The notes beneath the pieces are model-generated. The model saw only the letters and a list, made by a program, of their open reading frames with translations. It had not been told where the DNA came from and did no database searches. This document shows, in pieces, positions 42,161-50,342 of a DNA stretch of 64,000 nucleotides. The stretch covers positions 1 through 64,000 of the forward strand of contig CAJUCO010000005.1 of the NCBI GenBank assembly GCA_910585245.1. Direction: 5' to 3'. The position numbers and the translations under genes are program-made. Source of the DNA: an uncultured Oscillibacter sp. Its GTDB lineage: Bacteria; Bacillota; Clostridia; Oscillospirales; Oscillospiraceae. Positions within the stretch are counted from its first letter, which is position 1. Each line of letters begins with the position of its first letter.

Positions 42161-45100
42161 TTATCTGCGGTAATTCTGCATCCGCCAGACAATGGCGGAA
42201 ACCTGTCCCCGGGTCAGGGTGTTGGAGGGACGGAAGGAGCTGGTGCCGTTGTTGAAATAGCCCTCCACAATGCCTGCGGCGTTCAGCGCTTGGACGTACA
42301 CGTCTGCGGTGTCGGTAAAGGGTTTCACACTGGAGAGGTTGTTGATATCCAGTTTCAACGCGCCTGCGGCCAACTGGGCCACCTGGAGACGGGTAATCGG
42401 ACCGTTCAAGGCCACATTGCTCCGGGTAACCAGGCCGTCGGCCTGGGCCTTGGCCAGATATCCGCTGAAGGTGCTGCCGGCAACCGTGGGAGCCTGCTCG
42501 GGATAGCCCGCCGCCAGCATGATGAGTTTAAGGGCCGCGCCATAGGTAATGGTGTTGTCGGGTTTGAAGTTTCCGTCCGGGTATCCGTCAATGACGGAGG
42601 AGTCCGCCAATTCCGTAACGTACTTATAGCACCAGGTGGCGGCGTTGATATCCCCAAATTTCCGGTTCGTGCTCAAAACGCCCATGGAGAACATCCCCGA
42701 GGCAATGGGCACGTTATTGGCGTTCAGGGCCACGTAGGGAATCTCCACCGGGCCGGTGTAGCCGCTCTGGGGCACAAAGCGCAGCTGCCCCAGCTGCTGG
42801 CTTCCGGTGTTATAGCCATAGACCTTGGAGGTGACGGCGGGGGTGGTGGTGCTTCCCTCATAGATGACGCCCACATTGGCAGCGGGGAGTTTCAGGAGCT
42901 GAACGCCGCTGGGCGTGGTGCCGGTGGCTGCGGAGACGGCCGCGATGATGGAGGAGGCCGGGAAGGTGACGGCGGTATTTTTAGGCGTGGGGCCATAGAC
43001 CTCCGAGACGGCCTTGTTGGTGACGCTGATCAAAATGGCTCCGGTGACGGACTGCCCGTTGGTTCCATAGGCCGTGAAGGGAAGGGAGGCGCAGTAGTTG
43101 GAACCGGAGGGCACATAGGTCAGCTCCGTCAAGGCGTACTCGCCGGAGGAGGCGGGGCTCATGTAGAAGTTGCGGTTGCGGTTGGCCGCGGTGAGCTGCT
43201 CCCGGCTGGAAGCGCCGTAATGGCTGGCGCCATAGTAGTTGTAGTACAGCGCCCCGGTGGCGGGTACGTCGCTAAAGACCACATATTGCAGCGTCCCGGC
43301 GGGATAGGCGCTCTTATAGAACCGGGCCAGGTCGTTGGCGTTAATCTGGACGTTTGTGCCGCTGGTGACGGCATAGCGCACGCTGCCCACCAGGTTGGAC
43401 GTGGCGGAGGCCGTAGTGGGAGTGATGACCAGGGTTCCCTCCACAGAGCGGTCGTTAGAGCCGTAGGCCGTGAAGGGCAAGGTCACCTTGCCGCTGGTAA
43501 AGGAGTTGGCGGCGGCAAAGGTCAAGTCGTTCAGGGCGTAATCTCCCCGGCCCGCGTCATTGGCGTTGTAGTAGAACCGGACGTCCCGGAGGCTGTTGCG
43601 GTTGAAGGAGTATGAGTAGCTGGTGTTATAGCCGGTGTACAAGGTGCCGTAAGAATCCGGGAACTCCGAGGAGCTGGGAACGCTGAAGACCACGTAGTCC
43701 AGGTTATAGCTGCTGTAGGTCTTGCGGAAGAAGTCGTCAAACTTCACCCGGTCGAAGTTTACGGTTTTTCCCGGAGTGACGGTGTAGGACACGTCGCCGC
43801 CGGAACCCACCACCAACTTCAAGGTTCCCTGCTCATAGTCGCCGCTGTCGTAATAGGCCCGGAAGGGGATGGACAGGGTGGCCCCGTCCTTGGCGTTGCT
43901 GTCGGGCCGGAAGGAGAGGCCGGAAAGGGCGTAGGTTCCGTAGCTGGTGCTGCTGTAATAGAACTGGGTCTGGGTATAGGTGAGGTTGCTGCGGGACAGC
44001 TGGGTGTTTCCGGTGTAGATCTTTCCGGCAAAGCTGGCGTAATCGCTGGCGGCTTCAAAGGCCACATATTTGATGGTGCGGCTGGTGCCGGACATGGTCT
44101 GGTAGGCTTTGTTGAAATCCTCCGCAGTAAAGCTCACCGTGCCGCCGGGGGCGGATTCATAGGTAATCGTATTGGCCTCGGAGGTAACCGTAATCCGCAA
44201 AATGCCCTCTTCATAGTCCTTTCCGTCGTTGCCGTAATAGGCCCGGAAGGGAATGCTCAGGCTGGCGCCCTCCCGGGCGTCCCGGTCCGCCTCGAAGGTC
44301 ACGTCCTCTAAGAAGTAGTCGTTCCGGCTGTTGGAATCGCTGGAACTGTAATAGAACCAGTTTTCATCGTGGTCCAGATCCTCCAGCCGCAGCCGTTGGT
44401 TATCCACGTACAAATCCCCGTCGAAACTCCGGTAGCTGTCCGGGGCCTTGAAGGACACGGCGGAAATGGTCCGCCGGCTATACCCGGAGAGGGCCTGATA
44501 GACCTTGTTGAAGGCGCTGCGGTCCAGCCGGGCGGAGGCGCCGGGAGCCACGTTCAGCGTGACGGTATCCTCAGAGCCGTTTTTGTCAATGATAATGCGC
44601 AAGACGCCTTCCACCCGGTCGTCCTTGTCGTAGTAGGCCCAGAAGGGGATTTCCAGTTCGTCCCCGTCTCTGGTTCCGCTGCCGGCCCGGAAAACCAGGT
44701 CGTCAATGCCATAGCTGTCCCGCCGGTCGGTGGAGTAATAGAACCACTCCCGGGCCAGTTCCCGCAGGGTGAAGTCCGAGTGTCCAATGACGCTGACCTT
44801 TCCCCCAAAGGTGGTGTAGTCGTCGCCGGGGTCAAATTCCACATAGTTGAGGGTCCTTTTGGAGCCGGAGAGATTCTGATAAACCTGGTTAAAGTCGCTT
44901 CGGTTGAAGGCGATGGAGCTGCCGGGGGCCACCCGGTAGACCACCTCGTCGTCCTGAGCGCCGTTTTTGTCCACAACGATGCGGAGCGTGGCGGTATAGT
45001 CGCCGTTCCGGCCGTAAAGGCGGACCGTTATCGCCAGCTCATCCCCCACGTCGGCGTCCCGGTCGGCCCGGAAGTTGACGGCGTCCAGGGGATAGTCTCC

Positions 45101-46192
45101 GTAGCGGTTGTTATCCACATAGAAGTCAAACTCATCCAGGTCGTCTAAGTCCAGATCCCGGTTATCCCGGTAGAGGCTGCCGTCGAATTTGTTGTAGTCG
45201 CTTCCCGCCTCAAAGGAGACATATTGCAGGTTGTCGACGCCGCCGCCCAGCTTCCGGTAAGCCTCCTCAAACCGGGAGACCCGGAAGTCCACCGTGCCTC
45301 CGGGGGCCACCCGGAGAAGGATGTCCTCGGAAGATCTGAGGCTGCCGGAGAGAGCCACGGTGCCGGAGACGTAGTTTCCGTACGCGTCCTCGGCGGAGTA
45401 GGTCATGGTGAGGGAGCCGGAAGAGCCGGGGATGAAATAGACGTAATTGCCAAGTTCGCTGTACTTAAAATCGTAGCTGGTGCTGGAGTTGGAGGAGGGA
45501 TAGAGCGAGTCCTTTTTGTCGTTGAGATAGACTTTTCCCGAACCGCTGTAAGCGGAGAAGCGGATGTACTGGAAGCTGCCGGAGCCGCTGAGCTGGCGGA
45601 AGTAGGCGGCCACTTTGTCGCGGATGTTCTCGCCCACCCAGGCTCCGCCGGTGGAGCCCACGCTGATGGACACATCCTGTCCACCGTTGACACTTCCGGA
45701 GCCGTTGATTTGCTGGCCGCAATCTCTGCACTTTCCGGTGAGGGCGTCCACATTGTGTTTGCCGGTGGCCCGGATCACCTCGGTGTACTTCATTTTACAA
45801 ATCGTGCAGGTGTAAGTCCGCACACCATCCACCGTGCAGGTGGCATGGCGCTCAATTTTGCCTGTGTCCGAGCTGGCGTGGGCATGGAGTTGAGTCTCTT
45901 CATAATTGCACACCGCGCAGACTCTGGCGTGAAGCTGCTCGTTTTTATAGCCCCAGTTGCCAAAATCGTGAGCCAGCTTGGGAAGAACCTCCGTCTGCGT
46001 CTCATTGCAGCCATTTGCGGTGCATTCTCGCTCCCGGGAACCCTCCGCCGTACAGGTGGCCGCCTTGGTAGTTGTCCATTCCCCGTATGTATGCTCCCCG
46101 GTGTGCGCTGCCAAAGCGGCGGGCGCGAGGCTCGCCAGCATCACCAGCGTCAGGAAAAACGCCGGGAGTCTTTTCTTCCAGAAATTCTTCAT
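42161..46192 (-). CDS. giant repeat-containing SLH surface protein
   Basis: This 1343-residue protein has a signal peptide (MKNFWKKRLPAFFLTLVMLA then SLAPAALA) and a Cys-pair-rich N-terminus (CAVCNYEET, CTICKMKYTEV, CRDCGQQ). About eight repeats of ~115-125 residues follow, each starting like YRVAPGSSIAFNRSDFNQVY and containing an aromatic FYYSS block and a LTFRA..D..DG..L.IPF.AY block. Three C-terminal SLH-like repeats follow (FGDINAATWCYKYVTELADS, FTDTADVYVQALNAAGIVEG, TLTRGQVSAIVWRMQNYRR). It is probably a wall-anchored adhesin or S-layer-associated protein. GGAGGTAA supports the start. Confidence 0.88.
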   Translation of the reverse strand: MKNFWKKRLPAFFLTLVMLASLAPAALAAHTGEHTYGEWTTTKAATCTAEGSRERECTANGCNETQTEVLPKLAHDFGNWGYKNEQLHARVCAVCNYEETQLHAHASSDTGKIERHATCTVDGVRTYTCTICKMKYTEVIRATGKHNVDALTGKCRDCGQQINGSGSVNGGQDVSISVGSTGGAWVGENIRDKVAAYFRQLSGSGSFQYIRFSAYSGSGKVYLNDKKDSLYPSSNSSTSYDFKYSELGNYVYFIPGSSGSLTMTYSAEDAYGNYVSGTVALSGSLRSSEDILLRVAPGGTVDFRVSRFEEAYRKLGGGVDNLQYVSFEAGSDYNKFDGSLYRDNRDLDLDDLDEFDFYVDNNRYGDYPLDAVNFRADRDADVGDELAITVRLYGRNGDYTATLRIVVDKNGAQDDEVVYRVAPGSSIAFNRSDFNQVYQNLSGSKRTLNYVEFDPGDDYTTFGGKVSVIGHSDFTLRELAREWFYYSTDRRDSYGIDDLVFRAGSGTRDGDELEIPFWAYYDKDDRVEGVLRIIIDKNGSEDTVTLNVAPGASARLDRSAFNKVYQALSGYSRRTISAVSFKAPDSYRSFDGDLYVDNQRLRLEDLDHDENWFYYSSSDSNSRNDYFLEDVTFEADRDAREGASLSIPFRAYYGNDGKDYEEGILRITVTSEANTITYESAPGGTVSFTAEDFNKAYQTMSGTSRTIKYVAFEAASDYASFAGKIYTGNTQLSRSNLTYTQTQFYYSSTSYGTYALSGLSFRPDSNAKDGATLSIPFRAYYDSGDYEQGTLKLVVGSGGDVSYTVTPGKTVNFDRVKFDDFFRKTYSSYNLDYVVFSVPSSSEFPDSYGTLYTGYNTSYSYSFNRNSLRDVRFYYNANDAGRGDYALNDLTFAAANSFTSGKVTLPFTAYGSNDRSVEGTLVITPTTASATSNLVGSVRYAVTSGTNVQINANDLARFYKSAYPAGTLQYVVFSDVPATGALYYNYYGASHYGASSREQLTAANRNRNFYMSPASSGEYALTELTYVPSGSNYCASLPFTAYGTNGQSVTGAILISVTNKAVSEVYGPTPKNTAVTFPASSIIAAVSAATGTTPSGVQLLKLPAANVGVIYEGSTTTPAVTSKVYGYNTGSQQLGQLRFVPQSGYTGPVEIPYVALNANNVPIASGMFSMGVLSTNRKFGDINAATWCYKYVTELADSSVIDGYPDGNFKPDNTITYGAALKLIMLAAGYPEQAPTVAGSTFSGYLAKAQADGLVTRSNVALNGPITRLQVAQLAAGALKLDINNLSSVKPFTDTADVYVQALNAAGIVEGYFNNGTSSFRPSNTLTRGQVSAIVWRMQNYRR

Positions 46193-46407
46193 ATAAGGTT
46201 ACCTCCGTGCCTACCGAAATTGGGTGGTTCGTATTGGACAATCTTGCTCTTTATACCATAGCGGAAAGCGTTCCCGCAATCATGAACAAATTGTGAATAA
46301 GCGGCAACATTTTGGTATCATATTATGACAAAAGCTCCTCTGGAGTGGAAGAGCGAGGGCGGTTTTTGTCGATTTTCCTGATTGCGGAATCCTTGGAAAG
46401 GTTTCTC

Positions 46408-46436
46408 TTTACAAATAAATTTCCCTCCTATATAAT
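46408..46436 (+). promoter_or_regulatory. sigma-A promoter of prfB
   Basis: TTTACA (46408-46413), 17 bp and a perfect TATAAT (46431-46436) lie 38 bp before prfB. Confidence 0.85.
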
Positions 46437-46474
46437 ACATAGGCTAGGAAATCTGTAAGGATGGAGAATTTATC

Positions 46475-47599
46475 ATGGCTTTGATTGAATATGACGCTTA
46501 CAAACAAAAGCTCCGGGACTTAAAACCGGAGCTGGACGAGCTCTCCGCCGCCCTGGACATCGACGCGGCGAAGCAGGAAGCCGCCCGGCTGGAGGACGAG
46601 ACCGCCCAGGACGGCTTCTGGAATGACCTGGAGCGCTCCCAGAAGGTCCAGCAGCGGCTCAAGCAGCTTCAAAATAAAATTGCCAAGCAGGAGAAGCTGG
46701 TTTCCTCCTGGGAGGATCTGACGGCCCTTTGCGAGATGGGCCAGGAGGCCGACGACCCGGAGATTCTGGAGGAGCTGAAAACCGAGTTTTCCGCCCTGGA
46801 GGACCGGACCGCCGAGACGCGGATGGCCACCCTCCTCTCCGGGGAGTACGACGGGTGCAACGCCATTTTGCAGTTCCACGCCGGGGCCGGCGGCACCGAG
46901 GCCCAGGACTGGGCCCAGATGCTCTACCGGATGTACACCCGCTGGGTGGAGCGAAAGGGCTTCACCTATAAAATCCTGGACTACGAGGACGGCGACGAGG
47001 CGGGCATCAAATCCGCCGCCATCTCTATCGAGGGGGAAAACGTCTACGGCCTTTTGAAAAGTGAAAACGGCGTCCACCGGCTGGTCCGGGTCTCCCCCTT
47101 CGACGCCAACGCCCGGCGGCAGACCTCCTTCGCCGCCATCGAGGTCATGCCGGAGCTGGAAAATGACGAAACCATTGAAATTCGGGACGAGGACATCGAG
47201 ATGCAGGTCTACCGGGCCAGCGGCGCGGGAGGGCAGCACGTCAACAAGACCTCCTCCGCCGTCCGGCTCATCCACAAGCCCACGGGCATCGTGGTGGCCT
47301 CTCAGCAGGAGCGGAGCCAGTTCCAGAACAAGGACAACTGCATGAAGATGCTCCGGGCCAAGCTCCTGGAGCTCAAGGCTCAGCAGCACGCGGAGAAAAT
47401 CTCCGACATCAAGGGCGTGCAGATGAAAATCGAGTGGGGCAGCCAGATTCGCTCCTATGTCTTCATGCCCTACCAGATGGTGAAGGACACCCGGACCAGC
47501 TTTGAAACCGCCAATATCGACGGCGTCATGGACGGGGACCTGGACGGCTTCCTCAACGCCTACCTGACCCAACTGGCTACGGGAGAACTGAAGAAATAG
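46475..47599 (+). CDS. prfB: peptide chain release factor 2
   Basis: This 374-residue factor terminates at UGA/UAA. It has the SPF anticodon-like tripeptide in VRVSPFDANARRQTSF and the GGQ catalytic loop in ASGAGGQHVNKTSSAVRL. The frame is continuous from MALIEYDAYKQKLRDLKPEL through LDIDAAKQEAARLE, the place where most bacterial prfB genes have an in-frame UGA and a programmed +1 shift. Expression here is therefore not autoregulated by frameshifting. The N-terminus is full length. Confidence 0.97.
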   Translation: MALIEYDAYKQKLRDLKPELDELSAALDIDAAKQEAARLEDETAQDGFWNDLERSQKVQQRLKQLQNKIAKQEKLVSSWEDLTALCEMGQEADDPEILEELKTEFSALEDRTAETRMATLLSGEYDGCNAILQFHAGAGGTEAQDWAQMLYRMYTRWVERKGFTYKILDYEDGDEAGIKSAAISIEGENVYGLLKSENGVHRLVRVSPFDANARRQTSFAAIEVMPELENDETIEIRDEDIEMQVYRASGAGGQHVNKTSSAVRLIHKPTGIVVASQQERSQFQNKDNCMKMLRAKLLELKAQQHAEKISDIKGVQMKIEWGSQIRSYVFMPYQMVKDTRTSFETANIDGVMDGDLDGFLNAYLTQLATGELKK

Positions 47600-47667
47600 C
47601 GGAGAAGCCGCCTCCCCGGGAGACGGGACCTCCGAATTTCAAAAGAGAAACGAAAGAAGGATTTGCT

Positions 47668-48837
47668 ATGAAACGCTTCATCACACTGCTCCTGACCCTG
47701 TCTTTGTGCCTCGGGCTCTGCGCCCCGGCGGCCGCGGCGGACTTCTCCGACGTGCCGGAGAGCCATGTCTTTTATCAGGCGATTCAGGACTGCGCCGGGA
47801 AGGGCATTCTGTCCGGCTACAGCGATGGGACGTTCCATCCGGCGAACAGCGTCACCCGGGCCCAGTTCTGCGTCATGCTGGTGCGGGCCTTCTATCCCCA
47901 GGAGCTGAGCCGGTATGAGAGCCAGAAGTCCGTTGGCTGGTACGGGTCCAGCGCCGCCCTGCTGAAGGACAAGGGCATCCTGTTTTACGGCGACGAGCAC
48001 TGGAAGGACCCGGAGGTGATGAACCGGCCCATTACCCGCCGGGACATGGCCAAATTCCTCGGCAATCTCCTGAAGGCCAAGGGCTATTCGGTTTCCGAGG
48101 CCGACAGAACGGCCGCCCGGGCCCAGATTTCCGATTTTGCCTTGATTGGAGAATACTATGAGGAGGCGGTTGCGTCGGTGTACGCCCTGGGCATCATCAC
48201 CGGTTACCATGACAACAGCTTCGGCCCCTCCGGCGTCATGACCCGGGGACAGGGCGCCGTGGTGATTTACCGCACGGCGCAGTGTATGTCCACCGGAACC
48301 CTCAAGCCGGTTCAGAAGGAGCCCGCCGTAAACTCCGATACGCTGGTCAACGGGAAAGCAGTGACGGAGGAGAACGTGGTGGAGTTCCTTCAGGAGATGC
48401 AGAAAGCATACCCCGAGGGAATGGACTTTTCCGCGGGCTATCCCGACGGCGACTCCAGCCCCGTCCGCAGCGCCACCTATATCTATGAACGGGCGGAAAA
48501 CCCTGAGACCCATACCAGCAATATCGAGGGCTGTGGCGGCTGGACCACGCTGCTCAGCGACGCCATGTTCAGCCAGAAGGGCTTTGAGATGCGGAAGACC
48601 ACCCTGGAGGAGGCCCGCCCCGGCGACGTCATGGTTCAGCTTGACGAAAACGGGCGGCTGATCCATGTGGCCATGATCTCCCGGAGTCCGGTCACGAAGG
48701 ACGGCAGAGTTTCCTTCGCCGTCACGGAGGCCGGCACCGACCAACAGGGTATATACAGGGTTCACTGGGACGTGGACTACAGCTGGAGAGCGAATAGCCA
48801 GTATACCTATGACATCTGGACCCGGTATCCGAACTGA
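47668..48837 (+). CDS. SLH protein with C-terminal cysteine-peptidase-like domain
   Basis: This 389-residue protein has a signal peptide (MKRFITLLLTLSLCLGLCAP then AAAA). Three N-terminal SLH repeats (about 22-205) include FSDVPESHVFYQAIQDCAGK, SGYSDGTFHPANSVTRAQFC and MTRGQGAVVIYRTAQ. The C-terminal ~160 residues contain GCGGWTTLLSDAMFSQ, ARPGDVMVQLDENGRLIHVA and a final VHWDVDYSWR block. This resembles CHAP/NlpC-type peptidases with Cys and His in order. A wall-bound peptidoglycan or protein hydrolase is likely, but the fold call is by eye. Confidence 0.75.
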   Translation: MKRFITLLLTLSLCLGLCAPAAAADFSDVPESHVFYQAIQDCAGKGILSGYSDGTFHPANSVTRAQFCVMLVRAFYPQELSRYESQKSVGWYGSSAALLKDKGILFYGDEHWKDPEVMNRPITRRDMAKFLGNLLKAKGYSVSEADRTAARAQISDFALIGEYYEEAVASVYALGIITGYHDNSFGPSGVMTRGQGAVVIYRTAQCMSTGTLKPVQKEPAVNSDTLVNGKAVTEENVVEFLQEMQKAYPEGMDFSAGYPDGDSSPVRSATYIYERAENPETHTSNIEGCGGWTTLLSDAMFSQKGFEMRKTTLEEARPGDVMVQLDENGRLIHVAMISRSPVTKDGRVSFAVTEAGTDQQGIYRVHWDVDYSWRANSQYTYDIWTRYPN

Positions 48838-48915
48838 TTCTTTACAGCAAAAGGCGCGGCCAGGAGCCGCGTCCTTTTTCCGCAAGTTCCCGTGTATACA
48901 GAAAGGACTCTACCA

Positions 48916-50310
48916 ATGAAAGACAACAAAACGCAATCAGCTTCTCCTATGCCCCAGGAAAACAAGATGGGCGTCATGCCCATCGCCCCGCTGCTGGCGG
49001 GCATGGCGGTGCCCATGATGATCTCCATGCTGGTCCAGGCTCTTTACAACATCGTGGACAGCGTCTTCGTGGCGAAAATCAGCCAGGACGCCCTGAACGC
49101 CGTCTCCCTGGCCTTCCCCCTTCAAAACTTGATGATCGCCGTAGGCGGCGGCACCGCCGTGGGTATGAACGCCCTGCTCTCCCGCTCCCTGGGGGAGAAG
49201 CGGCAGGACCAGGCGGACCAGGCCGCCAACACCGGCATCTTCGTCTTTCTGGTCAGCGCCGTGGTCTTTGGCGTCTGCGGCTTTTTGCTGGCCCGGCCCT
49301 TCTTCCTGGCTCAGACGGATATCAAACCCATTGTGGACTACGGCACGGACTACGCCCGGATCTGCCTGGGGCTGTCCATCGGCATTTTCAGCCAGTTCTG
49401 CTTCGAGCGGCTGCTCCAGTCCACCGGGCGGACCGTCTATTCCATGATCACCCAGCTCATCGGCGCGGTGATCAACATCATCCTGGACCCCATTTTGATC
49501 TTCGGCCTCTTCGGCTTCCCCCGGATGGAGGTGGCGGGGGCCGCTATGGCCACGGTGTTCGGGCAGATTGTGGCCGCCTTCATCGGCCTTTGGATGAATC
49601 TCCGGTTCAACAAAGACATTCACATCCGCCTCCGCTCCATCCGGCCTGACCGGGCCGTCGTGCGGGAGATCTACCGGGTGGGCCTGCCCTCCATCATCAT
49701 GCAGTCCATCGGGTCCATCATGACCTTCGGCATGAACAAGATTCTGATCTCCTTCACCGACACGGCCACGGCGGTCTTCGGGGCCTACTTCAAACTTCAG
49801 AGCTTCATCTTCATGCCGGTCTTCGGATTGAACAACGGCATGGTACCCATCATCTCCTATAACTACGGCGCGGCCCGGCTGGACCGGGTGCGGAAGACCT
49901 TCCGCCTCACCGCTGCCACGGCCACCGTCATCATGGTCATCGGCTTTTCCGCCTTCAACCTGATTCCCGGGACCCTGCTGGGCTTTTTCAGCCCCTCGGA
50001 GGAGATGCTGGCCATCGGCACCGTGGCCCTGCGGACCATCAGCGTCGCCTTTTTGCTGGCGGGCTTTTGCATCATCGCCGGGTCTATGTTCCAGGCCATC
50101 GGCAACCCGCTGCACAGTCTGGTGGTTTCCATCTGCCGCCAGCTGCTGGTGCTGCTGCCGGCGGCGTGGCTGCTGGCCCAGACGGGGAAACTGGATTTTG
50201 TCTGGTTTGCCTTCCCCATCGCCGAGTTGATGTCCCTGACCCTGAGCGTGATCTTCCTCCGAAAGACCATGCGGGACGCGGAGGAAAAAATCGGAGCCCT
50301 TGGGAATTGA
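48916..50310 (+). CDS. MATE-family multidrug efflux transporter
   Basis: This 464-residue membrane protein has twelve hydrophobic helices in two similar halves: MAVPMMISMLVQALYNIVDS and VGLPSIIMQSIGSIMTFGMN are the matching N-terminal helices. SLAFPLQNLMIAVGGGTAVG and FGLNNGMVPIISYNYGAAR are family-typical. It probably exports cationic compounds with Na+ or H+. AAAGGA precedes the ATG at 48916. Its stop is 32 bp before tex. Confidence 0.92.
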   Translation: MKDNKTQSASPMPQENKMGVMPIAPLLAGMAVPMMISMLVQALYNIVDSVFVAKISQDALNAVSLAFPLQNLMIAVGGGTAVGMNALLSRSLGEKRQDQADQAANTGIFVFLVSAVVFGVCGFLLARPFFLAQTDIKPIVDYGTDYARICLGLSIGIFSQFCFERLLQSTGRTVYSMITQLIGAVINIILDPILIFGLFGFPRMEVAGAAMATVFGQIVAAFIGLWMNLRFNKDIHIRLRSIRPDRAVVREIYRVGLPSIIMQSIGSIMTFGMNKILISFTDTATAVFGAYFKLQSFIFMPVFGLNNGMVPIISYNYGAARLDRVRKTFRLTAATATVIMVIGFSAFNLIPGTLLGFFSPSEEMLAIGTVALRTISVAFLLAGFCIIAGSMFQAIGNPLHSLVVSICRQLLVLLPAAWLLAQTGKLDFVWFAFPIAELMSLTLSVIFLRKTMRDAEEKIGALGN

Positions 50311-50342
50311 ACGTGGAGAATGTCATGGAAAACGGAGGTTTT

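Noticed and set aside
46475..46560. RF2 programmed frameshift site
   Set aside because: No in-frame TGA; the conserved reading frame is continuous from the ATG.
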